39,033 bases of DNA from an uncultured Lachnospiraceae bacterium (GTDB taxonomy: Bacteria; Bacillota; Clostridia; Lachnospirales; Lachnospiraceae), in the NCBI GenBank assembly GCA_947588845.1, contig CANQAR010000034.1, positions 1 through 39,033 on the forward strand, read 5' to 3'. Position numbers and translations under genes: made by a program. Positions 32,270-39,033 of the stretch are shown in pieces. Under the pieces are notes generated by a model. It saw only the letters and a program-made list of their open reading frames with translations, was not told the origin of the DNA and did no database searches. How positions within the stretch are numbered: the stretch's first letter is position 1; the number at the start of each line of letters is the position of its first letter.

Positions 32270-33127
32270 ATGAATTATGTGGAAATAGTGGAGAAGATCA
32301 GACAGGCGGACGCGATCCTGATCGGCGCGAGCAACGGCTTTTCTATTTCGGAGGGGCTTCATATTTTTGCGGATAACGACGCGTTTGAGGAAGTCTTTGG
32401 AGATTTTAAAAGAACATATGGTATCCGGAATATACTGATGGGATGTTTTGCAAAATGGCCTTCGCAGGAGAGCAGATGGGCTTTTTTAAGCAGGCTGATT
32501 AATCATTACAGCATCGATTATACCGGAAGTCAAAATACAGAAGCGCTGAAAGCGATCATTGGAGAAAAGTCGTACTTTTTTATAACTTCCAATGCGGAGA
32601 ATCACTTTGAACTTGCGGGTTTTGCCCCGGATCGTATCTGGGAAATTGAGGGAAGCTGGAAAGAGATACAGTGTGAGCGGGGATGCCATGATACCTTATA
32701 TCCCTTGTTCCCGCTGATTCCGGAAATGGCTTCGGCCGAACAGAATATGAAAGTTCCGTCGGAGCTGGTTCCGAGATGTCCGAAGTGCGGCGGACCGATG
32801 GCAGTACACTCCCCGCAGCAGCATCCTGTGGCCGGTGATATGGAAATGCAGCAGCGGTTCCAGCGTTTCATTCAGGAATATCACGGGAAAAGGCTTGTGA
32901 TCCTGGAGCTTGGAATCGGGTGGAGGAATCAGCTGATCAAAGCCCCGCTTATGCGGCTGGCGGCGCAGGAGCCCAATGCGGTCTATATTACGCTGAACAA
33001 AGGAGAGATCTATATCCCGGATCAGATCGCAGCGAAATCCTATGGACTCGATGGGGATATGACGGAGATGCTGGGGCAGTTACGGCAGGCGATTCAGGAA
33101 ATTACGACAAATAATGCAGGAAACTAA
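32270..33127 (+). CDS. Sir2-like protein, class M sirtuin paralogue with altered active site
   Basis: The 285-residue protein has a Sir2 Rossmann fold: LIGASNGFSISEGLHIF for NAD binding, ITSNAENHFELAGF (residues 105-118) in place of TxNxD, and two zinc Cys pairs (C135/C139, C170/C173). At the position of the catalytic His of classic sirtuins (Gln in class M enzymes) it has Glu127 (IWEIEGSW). The overall pattern (GIGWRNQLIKAPL near the end) follows SirTM, which ADP-ribosylates protein. Activity is doubtful with these substitutions. It heads a three-gene operon and is divergent from TetR 1. AAAGGGG precedes the start. Confidence 0.75.
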   Translation: MNYVEIVEKIRQADAILIGASNGFSISEGLHIFADNDAFEEVFGDFKRTYGIRNILMGCFAKWPSQESRWAFLSRLINHYSIDYTGSQNTEALKAIIGEKSYFFITSNAENHFELAGFAPDRIWEIEGSWKEIQCERGCHDTLYPLFPLIPEMASAEQNMKVPSELVPRCPKCGGPMAVHSPQQHPVAGDMEMQQRFQRFIQEYHGKRLVILELGIGWRNQLIKAPLMRLAAQEPNAVYITLNKGEIYIPDQIAAKSYGLDGDMTEMLGQLRQAIQEITTNNAGN

Positions 33128-33169
33128 ATAAGTAATGTATGGAAACTACGACAGGCGATGCAGGAAACA
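33097..33169 (+). repeat. 29-bp imperfect direct repeat between the sirtuin genes
   Basis: 33097-33125 (the last codons of the first sirtuin gene) recurs at 33141-33169 with about 23 of 29 bases the same. Most differences are A/G or T/C changes. It has duplicated the gene end into the intergenic space. Confidence 0.6.
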
Positions 33170-33200
33170 AATCTGTGATGGATGGAGGGAGGAACAGAAT

Positions 33201-34178
33201 ATGAGTATGTATGAAAATCTGGTCATGCAGACACAGATGAATTATTCCAGATATTATGGGCTGTATGCCGCCGGGAAAACGCCGGTGAAATTGAGTGAGA
33301 AAACGCCGCTGCCTTATGAAAAGCAGGTTGAGGAATTTGCCAAAAAAGTGAGAGAGGCGGACTGCGTTGTGGTCGGAGGTGCGTCCGGGTTATCCGCGGC
33401 AGGGGGCGGGGACTTTTATTACGGGGACACGCCGTCTTTTCGGCAGTATTTCGGAAAGTTTGCGGACAAATACGGTTTTAAGGGGGCCTTTTCCGGTATG
33501 CAGTACCCATACCGGACACGCGGGGAGTTCTGGGCTTATCTTGCCACGTTCCTGCACACCACGCAGACGGCGCCGATAAGGAAGCCTTATCTTGATCTCG
33601 ATCAGATCCTGTGCGGGAAAGACTTTTTTATTCTGACAACCAATCAGGATACGCAGTTTGTGAAGATCTATCCGGAGGAAAAAGTTGCCGAGATTCAGGG
33701 CGACCACAGATTTTTTCAGTGTTCCAGACAATGTTCCGATCGTACGTGGGATGCGGTGGAACCGGTAAAGCAGATGATGGAGGCGATGGGGAACGGGACC
33801 AGTATTCCGGAGGAGATGATCCCGCGCTGTCCAAACTGCGGAGCGGAGGCGTTTCCGTGGGTACGCGGCTATGGAAATTTCCTGCAGGGCAGAAAATATG
33901 ACGAACAGTACCAGAAAATATCGAAGTATATTACAGAACACAAAGGTAAAAAAATCCTCTTTCTGGAGCTCGGGGTAGGAAGGCTGACCCCGATGTTTAT
34001 ACAGGAGCCGTTCTGGAACCTGACGCTGAATTTTGAAGATGCCTTTTATATTGCGGTCAATGACCAGTATGATTTCCTGCCGCAGCAGATCGAGGAAAAA
34101 GGTTTTGTGATAAAGGCGGATATCGGACGAACGCTGGAGGACGCGGCGGCGGAGATGAAAGAAGGGATGCGGACATGA
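33201..34178 (+). CDS. Class M sirtuin-like protein (SirTM)
   Basis: This is a 325-residue protein. VVVGGASGLSAAGGGDFYYG is followed by YFGKFADKYGFKGAFSGMQY, ILTTNQDTQFVKIYP, AEIQGDHRFFQCSRQC and IPRCPNCGAEAFPW, then LFLELGVGRLTPMFIQ. The Gln in EIQGD (Q166) stands where classic sirtuins have the catalytic His. A Gln here is, from memory, the feature of streptococcal SirTM, an ADP-ribosyltransferase for lipoylated GcvH-L. Zinc Cys are C174, C178, C210 and C213. Start 33201 has GGAGGGAGG. The partners GcvH-L, macrodomain and LplA2 are not in the window. Confidence 0.8.
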   Translation: MSMYENLVMQTQMNYSRYYGLYAAGKTPVKLSEKTPLPYEKQVEEFAKKVREADCVVVGGASGLSAAGGGDFYYGDTPSFRQYFGKFADKYGFKGAFSGMQYPYRTRGEFWAYLATFLHTTQTAPIRKPYLDLDQILCGKDFFILTTNQDTQFVKIYPEEKVAEIQGDHRFFQCSRQCSDRTWDAVEPVKQMMEAMGNGTSIPEEMIPRCPNCGAEAFPWVRGYGNFLQGRKYDEQYQKISKYITEHKGKKILFLELGVGRLTPMFIQEPFWNLTLNFEDAFYIAVNDQYDFLPQQIEEKGFVIKADIGRTLEDAAAEMKEGMRT

Positions 34179-34795
34179 CACAAAACGAGCAGACAAAAGA
34201 AAACCGCGCGTTTATGGAAATGATGAAAGCAGCCAGGGAATGGCTCTCCGGCAGAGATCCGAAGGATATTGCCCAAAAGGCCGGCATCGATTACGATGAG
34301 GGGGCGAAGAGGTTTTCGCTCATAGGCCTCGGCATGGAAATAAGTATCAGCTATCCGAATTATGAGATGGAGCCGTACCTCAATGAATGGCAGCAGCTGG
34401 TCATTCTGCACTATATGAGGCTGGCGGACGGGACGCCGCTTCAAGGGCAGTGGATAACGATGGGAGAGGTGAAAGACGGCCTGATTCGGGGCGGAGACTT
34501 TGACCGGCGGTGTGAGAATGTGATCCGCAGCCGCTTAAGTCAGATCGCAGAAGAGGATCTGGAGGAAAAATGCCGGGCTATCGGAGGAAAGGTAATGCAG
34601 AGCAACGCGGATTTCACGGTTTGCTTTTATTTTCTGCCGCATTACCCGCTGTTGTTGAAACTATGGTTTGCGGACGAGGAATTTCCTGCATCCGGGAAAC
34701 TACTTTTGGATACCAGCGCGGATCATTATCTGATGATTGAGGACGCGGTAACCGTGGGGCAGATCATCATGGAGACGCTGGCGGGGGTATTTTAA
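34175..34795 (+). CDS. DUF3786 family protein
   Basis: The 206-residue protein fits DUF3786: IAQKAGIDYDEGAKRFSLIG, ILHYMRLADGTPLQGQWIT, FLPHYPLLLKLWFADEEFPA, LLLDTSADHYLMIEDAVTVG. DUF3786 proteins occur beside CooC-like ATPases and corrinoid or CO-dehydrogenase genes in anaerobes, but their activity is not known. The start overlaps the sirtuin stop by four bases (ATGA), so it is co-translated with it. A second, broken DUF3786 gene lies at 38145. Confidence 0.85.
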   Translation: MTQNEQTKENRAFMEMMKAAREWLSGRDPKDIAQKAGIDYDEGAKRFSLIGLGMEISISYPNYEMEPYLNEWQQLVILHYMRLADGTPLQGQWITMGEVKDGLIRGGDFDRRCENVIRSRLSQIAEEDLEEKCRAIGGKVMQSNADFTVCFYFLPHYPLLLKLWFADEEFPASGKLLLDTSADHYLMIEDAVTVGQIIMETLAGVF

Positions 34796-34825
34796 AGATT
34801 GCCATTTTTATTTCACGGACATATT

Positions 34826-35073
34826 ATGATGCTGGGGTCAAAAAGAATTTTGCCCCCATGATGCCACGGATTTCTCCGCACTTTGTGCTCCCGAATCTCC
34901 GTTTCACTCCGGTCGGTGCTGAGCGAACGTCCACTGGACGTTCAGCACCCTGAAACACCTCAAATCCGCACATTTTTCCATGAAAAATGGCTCCTTTTCG
35001 GTGTTTTTGGGGTCTCAGTGTCATGCTTTTCCATGTGAACATGGAACGCATGACCTTTCGACCCTGGCATCAT
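34826..35073 (-). repeat. Dispersed ATGATG/CATCAT element, copy 4 (248 bp, complete)
   Basis: Both ends are present: ATGATGCTGGGGTC and CCTGGCATCAT, giving 14-bp terminal inverted repeats with two mismatches. ATT flanks each side. The interior contains TGCTGAACGTCCAGTGGACGTTC in split arms, a shorter version of the interior of copy 2. It occupies most of the gap 34796-35220. Confidence 0.9.
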
Positions 35074-35220
35074 ATTATGTATTTATAAAAGCCTGATCCC
35101 CATGCAGGGAGGAGCAATCCGTAGACAATACAAAAAATCTCCATCATGCAGCTATAAAAACTGTAAGTCTGTATAGACGCATGACGGGTCATGGAAACTT
35201 TATAAACATCGGAGGTCGCT

Positions 35221-35394
35221 ATGACATATACAGAAGAATTTAAATACAAATGCCCGGTCGACTGGTCGCCTGTCACCCATACGATTATCTTCGAGAAGGC
35301 AGATCGGGTCCGTCTGTTTGAGGACACGATCCTCTCTTTTTCCTGCAGCCGAAACGCGGCCTGCACCAAATGCGCAGAGAATTATCGTGATTGA
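35221..35394 (+). CDS. Small Cys-containing protein (57 aa)
   Basis: ATG 35221 has GGAGG seven bases upstream. The product MTYTEEFKYKCPVDWSPVTH continues to an acidic middle (FEKADRVRLFED) and a Cys-rich end (SCSRNAACTKCAENYRD). Five Cys in 57 residues suggest a metal site. I do not recognise a family. It converges on TetR 2 with a 13-base gap. It may belong to the SirTM/DUF3786 transcript despite the repeat inserted between them. Confidence 0.55.
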   Translation: MTYTEEFKYKCPVDWSPVTHTIIFEKADRVRLFEDTILSFSCSRNAACTKCAENYRD

Positions 35395-35407
35395 TAGATC
35401 ATTTGTC

Positions 35408-36004
35408 TCATTGGTCGCTGCAGGATTCTTCCCTCTGATCGTGAATCAGAAAGGTTTCCAGGCCGGCACGGATAAACTGGTCGATGGTCTGCTGGATCCG
35501 GCTCCAGTCCGTGCATTTGTTTTTCAGCATCATACGGTTGATCGCAAGGCAGCCGTTCATCTGAAACCAGAAAACAGCCTCCGCCTGCTCAAAGGTCAGG
35601 AGGCTTTTCTGCATCAGGTGCGTGATGAAGCTTTCCCTGCCCGTATCAGAGAATTTCTCCAGCATCCGGGCGGAAACAACATCATCGGAAAAGAGTACCT
35701 GATACCGGGGAGAGGACTGTATTTTTTCGCAGAACGGATAGGTGCAGTTCTGTTTATTCGGGCATAGTACATGCTCCAGAACACTTGAAGCATCGGAAAG
35801 AAAATCTTCAAAGATATCGTTCAGTACATCGTCAATATCGTAGTAATGAAGATAGAAAGTGCCGCGGTTCATTTCCGCCTTTTTACAGATTTCCGTCACT
35901 GTAATTTTGTTATAAGACTTTGTTTTCAGCTCTTCGAGAAGAATATCTTTGATCGTCTGGCGGGTATATCTGCTGCGCCGGTCGTCTTTTCGTTTTTCTT
36001 CCAT
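35408..36004 (-). CDS. TetR-family transcriptional regulator 2
   Basis: The 198-residue protein has an N-terminal HTH (YTRQTIKDILLEELKTKSYNKITVTEICKKAEMNRGTFYLHYYDIDDVL) clearly similar to TetR 1 at 31436. The C-terminal ligand domain includes CPNKQNCTYPFC, which could bind metal. Start 36004 follows AAAGGA, in the same arrangement as TetR 1. It is divergent from the zinc-ribbon/CooC operon and probably represses it. Confidence 0.88.
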   Translation of the reverse strand: MEEKRKDDRRSRYTRQTIKDILLEELKTKSYNKITVTEICKKAEMNRGTFYLHYYDIDDVLNDIFEDFLSDASSVLEHVLCPNKQNCTYPFCEKIQSSPRYQVLFSDDVVSARMLEKFSDTGRESFITHLMQKSLLTFEQAEAVFWFQMNGCLAINRMMLKNKCTDWSRIQQTIDQFIRAGLETFLIHDQREESCSDQ

Positions 36005-36087
36005 GTTTCTATCCATTCCTTTCGCTGTATTTTCTCAACAATTTTCCGTTTCTGTTCAGGAACCTGCCAAAGTCAGATAATTGACGA

Positions 36088-36115
36088 TTGAACTTTTCCA
36101 TGCGTTTATTATAAT
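36088..36115 (+). promoter_or_regulatory. Promoter of the zinc-ribbon/CooC operon
   Basis: TTGAAC (36088-36093) and TATAAT (36110-36115) are 16 bases apart. A palindrome, TGTTC (36142-36146) and GAACA (36153-36157), lies downstream of the start point and is a likely operator for TetR 2. Confidence 0.6.
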
Positions 36116-36180
36116 GGGGCTGAACTAAAAAATCAACAGAATGTTCAAAAAAGAACAGTCTGTATCAGGAGGGATAAAAA

Positions 36181-36372
36181 ATGGGAAATATTGAATTTGC
36201 GGACTGCCAGGACGTAAGAAACCAGAAACAGATCATGGAGATTGAGTGTCCAAACTGTCATGAACCGAATGGAATTGAGGTTTTCCTTAAAGACGGGCTT
36301 ACAGTTGGAGAGAGTGAATGTGAAGCCTGCGGCTATGTGCTGCCAGAAGGAACTGTTCTGTCAGAAGAATAG
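36181..36372 (+). CDS. Zinc-ribbon peptide (63 aa)
   Basis: The product has two CxxC pairs, ECPNCHEPNG (about residues 22-31) and CEACGYVLPEG (about 48-58), forming a four-Cys zinc ribbon or rubredoxin-like site. AGGAGGGA precedes the ATG. It is the first gene of the CooC operon. Co-expression with metallo-enzyme maturation ATPases suggests a metal or electron-transfer role, which is inference only. Confidence 0.7.
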   Translation: MGNIEFADCQDVRNQKQIMEIECPNCHEPNGIEVFLKDGLTVGESECEACGYVLPEGTVLSEE

Positions 36373-36443
36373 GGAAAACGACAGGGAGTAAAAAGGAAAT
36401 ACGGTGCAGGAATAAAGAAAAACAAATCAAAGGAGAAATCAGG

Positions 36444-37214
36444 ATGGGACATATCATAGCGGTCGCCGGAAAAGGCGGCGTAGGAAAAACGACATTGTGT
36501 GGACTGTTGATTCAGTATTTATGTGAAAGCGGAAAAAAACCGGTGCTGGCGGTGGATGCGGACGCGAACTCGAATCTGAATGAGGTGCTTGGCGTGGATG
36601 TGGAGGTTACCCTGGGCGAATTGCGCGAGGAGATTGAGCGCGCGGGCGTGGACAGCCGTTATCAGATCCCGTCCGGGATGACGAAGCAGGCGTATCTGGA
36701 AATGAGGCTGGCGGATGCGGTTGCGGAGCAGGACGATTACGATCTGATGGTGATGGGACGGACGCAGGGGCAGGGCTGCTACTGCTTCGTCAATGGCCTG
36801 GTCCAGACGCAGATTCAGAAGCTTCAGAGTCAGTATCCCTATGTGGTGGTGGACAATGAGGCCGGCATGGAGCATATCAGCCGAGGCCTGATCCCGACCA
36901 TGGAGACGGCCATACTGGTGAGCGACTGCTCCAGGCGGGGCGTACAGGCGGCAGGCAGGATTGCGGCCTTGATGAAGGAACTGAATTTCAAACCGAAGAA
37001 GGTGGGCCTGATTGTGAACCGCGCGCCGGAAGGAAAACTGGATGAAGGGACGATGGAAGAGATCAACAAACAAGGATTAAATCTTCTGGGCGTAGTGCCT
37101 CATGACCCGAATGTATACCGGTATGACTGCGACGGGAAGCCGATCATCCAGTTGCCCAAAGACTCGCCGGTATGTAGCGCGCTATGCGATATTGCGCAGA
37201 AGCTGGAGTTATGA
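36444..37214 (+). CDS. cooC: CooC-type nickel/CO-dehydrogenase maturation ATPase
   Basis: The 256-residue P-loop ATPase of the MinD/CooC group has GKGGVGKTT (10-18), the signature VDADANSNLNEVLG, the metal-binding GCYCFVNGL (C112, C114) and VVVDNEAGMEHISRG. CooC binds Ni and ATP and inserts nickel into CO dehydrogenase. Related proteins serve corrinoid iron-sulfur proteins. The CxC motif is intact, which supports function. No CO dehydrogenase is in the window, so the client is unknown. AAAGGAG precedes the start. Confidence 0.85.
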   Translation: MGHIIAVAGKGGVGKTTLCGLLIQYLCESGKKPVLAVDADANSNLNEVLGVDVEVTLGELREEIERAGVDSRYQIPSGMTKQAYLEMRLADAVAEQDDYDLMVMGRTQGQGCYCFVNGLVQTQIQKLQSQYPYVVVDNEAGMEHISRGLIPTMETAILVSDCSRRGVQAAGRIAALMKELNFKPKKVGLIVNRAPEGKLDEGTMEEINKQGLNLLGVVPHDPNVYRYDCDGKPIIQLPKDSPVCSALCDIAQKLEL

Positions 37215-37252
37215 GAATCCTTGGCATCATGTCATTAAGTTTGGCGATTCCG

Positions 37253-37310
37253 GACGCCGCAGGGGACAGGAATATCTCCGGGTGGACGCCCTGTCCTTTT
37301 TGCGGCCGTC
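37253..37310 (+). promoter_or_regulatory. Intercistronic hairpin between the two CooC-like genes
   Basis: GACGCCGCA plus GGGGACAGG (37253-37270) pairs with CCTGTCC plus TGCGGCCGTC (37290-37310). It makes a long stem with small bulges around a 19-base loop. No T run follows. It may stabilise RNA or tune expression between the genes. Confidence 0.5.
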
Positions 37311-37358
37311 TAAATGACAATGGAGAAGCAATAAAAATGAGGAAAGGACAGATACAAA

Positions 37359-38132
37359 ATGAAGATAACGATATGCGGAAAAGGCGGTTGCGGAAAAAGT
37401 ACGGTGACAACACTTTTGGGAAAAGAACTTGTCCAAAAAGGGCAGAAGGTGCTGATTATTGATTCGGATGAGTCGAATTACGGGCTGCACCGTCAGCTGG
37501 GAGTGGAACTTCCAAGAGACTTCACAGAGTATTTCGGCGGTAAGGATAAAGCCTTCAAGACAATGATGACGAGCGGCATTCTGGAACAGATGAAGCTCTC
37601 CGCCTTTGCGAAGAAATTCTTCTCGGAAACCTGGACGCTGGATGATATTCCGGAAGAATACGTTGAAAAGAAGGACGGCATTATGCTGATGTCTGGCGGC
37701 AAAATAAGAAAGGCAAATGAAGGCTGTGCCTGCACGATGAACAGCATTATCGAGCAGTTTATCACCCATCTGCAGCTGGGCGAAGATGAGACTGCGCTTC
37801 TGGATATGGAGGCCGGCGTGGAGCATTTTGGAAGAGGAACGGACAACGGTGTGGACAAGGTTGTCATGGTTGTCGATCCATCCTATGAATCTCTGCGGCT
37901 TTCCAAAAAGATCAGGGATCTGGCAGAAAGTATTGGAAAGCCGGTCTATTATGTGCTGAATAAAGTGACAGAGGAAAACAGGGACCTTATGCTGGAGGAG
38001 GTTGCGGACCGGAATGCTGTGGTGGCCTGTATCCCGTTATCACAGAAGATATCGAAAGAGGGACTGTGCGGGCAGGAACTTACGGAAAGAGCGCCGGAAG
38101 TGGAAGAACTGGCCGAAAAACTGTTGAGGTAA
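37359..38132 (+). CDS. CooC-like P-loop ATPase (second)
   Basis: The 257-residue protein has GKGGCGKST (7-15), IIDSDESNYGLHRQLGV, the CxC motif GCACTMN (C123, C125) and LLDMEAGVEHFGRG. It is a different subgroup from the first CooC-like protein, but keeps the CxC pair that binds metal. Two ATPases together suggest either a heterodimer or two clients. AGGAAAGGACAG upstream provides a ribosome site. A TTG-start DUF3786 remnant follows 12 bases after the stop. Confidence 0.85.
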   Translation: MKITICGKGGCGKSTVTTLLGKELVQKGQKVLIIDSDESNYGLHRQLGVELPRDFTEYFGGKDKAFKTMMTSGILEQMKLSAFAKKFFSETWTLDDIPEEYVEKKDGIMLMSGGKIRKANEGCACTMNSIIEQFITHLQLGEDETALLDMEAGVEHFGRGTDNGVDKVVMVVDPSYESLRLSKKIRDLAESIGKPVYYVLNKVTEENRDLMLEEVADRNAVVACIPLSQKISKEGLCGQELTERAPEVEELAEKLLR

Positions 38133-38144
38133 AGGAGAAGTATT

Positions 38145-38447
38145 TTGAAAGAGCAGTATAACAAAAATAATCTGGTGGAACAGCCCTATGAACATTATCT
38201 GCATCAGTATCGGAACAGGAATCCTGAGCTGATAAGCAGTGAACTGGGATTTCCTTATTCAGAGGTAACGGGGAGCTTTCAGGTACGTTTTATGGGAAAT
38301 TTGTATAACATAACCTGGCCGGATTTCCGGATTACTGCACAGGATAAAGAAAAAAAGATTTATACCCTGGCAGAAGATATACACGCGCAGATTTTGCGCT
38401 GGCATTTTCTCCAGAGGATGTGGCATATGTGGTGGATGTTATATTAG
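38145..38447 (+). pseudogene. Truncated DUF3786 gene
   Basis: It starts with TTG after AAAGGAG. The first 85 residues resemble the N terminus of DUF3786 (NPELISSELGFPY, GSFQVRFMGNLYNITWPDFR, YTLAEDIHAQILRW). From about 38397 the frame becomes RMWHMWWMLY and stops. In another frame the same bases read ALAFSPEDVAYVVDVILDYM then KEYEKSNVKK and a stop, the tail of some other protein. I read this as a deletion that joined two genes. Confidence 0.65.
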
Positions 38448-38690
38448 ACTATATGAAAGAGTATGAAAAAAGTAATGTTAAAAAATGAGTTAAGAAGGAA
38501 AATTATGAATCTGCGTAAAGGTGAAAGAATGCAGCAATAAACCGATATTTTACAGGTTTTTTGGTCTGGGAACAGGAATAATTTAACTCCGATTTTGTTA
38601 GACGAATGGATGGTTTCCCGGAAGCTATTGATGAGAAATGTGCCGAGTAAGATTGTGAGAAAATGGGGATTAGAGGAGGAAGAAAGATAG

Positions 38691-38921
38691 ATACGTCTGG
38701 AGAAACTGCAGGAGTATCTGTGCCAAAGGAACTGGAAATACCGATACGCAGAAGAAGGCGGGTTTGGAAGCATTGACTGGGAGTACAGGGGAATTACATA
38801 TCATGTATGGGAATTTCCGGATGATGGTGCAGAGAGTAATGTGCAAATGGCTGATAAAATGAAAGAGTATTACGGAAGCTACGAAATAGAGATTATAAGG
38901 ATCATAGAAGGATGGGGATGA
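38691..38921 (+). pseudogene. Start-less remnant of a small conserved clostridial protein
   Basis: The frame IRLEKLQEYLCQRNWKYRYA to EEGGFGSIDWEYRGITYHVW and EFPDDGAESN looks coding and resembles a small protein family often labelled kinase in Clostridia, without catalytic motifs. It begins with ATA 11 bases after GAGGAGG, so the start codon may be lost (ATG to ATA), or the true start lies upstream. The bases 38448-38690 show only short broken frames (e.g. LTPILLDEWMVSRKLLM). Confidence 0.45.
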
Positions 38922-38925
38922 GAAG

Positions 38926-38964
38926 ATGAAGATTGCAATAACTGGAAAAGGTGGTGCAGGATAA
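38926..38964 (+). pseudogene. CooC-like gene stopped inside its P-loop
   Basis: ATG AAG ATT starts MKIAITGKGGAG and is then followed by TAA, exactly where GKGGAGKTT should continue. The next bases no longer read as a CooC protein. This is the stub of a third CooC-like ATPase, cut by a deletion. Confidence 0.65.
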
Positions 38965-39033
38965 ACGCATGAACGGAATCCGGCTTTAGTTTGCGTTTAT
39001 TTTTCATTTATTCCGTCAATAGACAATATCACG

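Noticed and set aside
34824-35051. 75-codon frame inside dispersed repeat copy 4
   Set aside because: Its frame is shared by repeat copies but is broken or altered in each; there is no ribosome site, so it was not called a gene.

Overview
The window looks like a chromosome segment of a Clostridia member of the Bacillota, most likely a Lachnospiraceae-type gut anaerobe. The reasons are strong Shine-Dalgarno sites (AGGAGG) before most genes, the rpsF-ssb-rpsR order with a DUF951 gene upstream, an XpaC/TelA pair, a compact folate operon, class M sirtuins and CooC/DUF3786 genes. Base composition is moderately GC-rich in the core. It is visibly AT-richer, with A/T-ending codons, between about 23.3 and 30.3 kb. 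The genus is inference.

Layout. (1) 0-2 kb: relict of a molybdenum-hydroxylase locus. A strong promoter and Shine-Dalgarno drive only the first 40 codons of a [2Fe-2S] hydroxylase, joined by deletion to a shrunken FAD/dicluster oxidoreductase that runs in frame into a small conserved gene, followed by a four-Cys redox peptide. (2) 2.1-3.6 kb: DUF951, rpsF, ssb, rpsR, then a strong terminator. (3) 3.7-7.2 kb: a dispersed repeat, then xpaC-like and telA genes separated by three 85-bp tandem repeats. (4) 7.3-14.8 kb: an orphan KdpDE-like two-component system on the minus strand, a 38-aa membrane peptide, a zincin, a PLP aminotransferase, a repeat-rich membrane protein with a structured leader, and a PII-like/antiporter pair. 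(5) 15-19.7 kb, minus strand: folE, HD hydrolase, folP, folB-folK fusion, acyltransferase and AraC-type regulator, with a leader of about 420 nt before folE. (6) 20-23.1 kb: yhaM and rlmD.

(7) 23.2-30.8 kb: an AT-rich accessory island of three overlapping genes, each with DNA methyltransferase motifs. The third also carries a PD-(D/E)XK-like segment at its N terminus. Both sides carry the 3' end of a large serine recombinase gene as a direct repeat. No helicase, separate specificity subunit or separate nuclease is seen. I regard this as the best candidate for an undescribed defence or restriction-modification arrangement.

(8) 31.4-38.2 kb: two modules, each headed by a divergent TetR-family regulator with a near-identical translation start. 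The first encodes two different class M sirtuin-like proteins and a DUF3786 protein. The second encodes a zinc-ribbon peptide and two CooC-type P-loop ATPases that keep the CxC metal motif. The DUF3786/CooC content suggests corrinoid or nickel/iron-sulfur enzyme maturation, but the client enzyme is not in the window. (9) 38.1-39.0 kb: a decay zone with a truncated DUF3786 gene, a start-less gene remnant and a CooC gene that stops inside its P-loop.

Two families of dispersed non-coding repeats recur: a 250-320 bp element with ATGATG/CATCAT ends (four copies) and a GC-rich double-hairpin element of about 95 bp (two copies). Several insertions, deletions and short tandem duplications point to a chromosome under active rearrangement. 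No rRNA, tRNA, CRISPR array or intact transposase was found.
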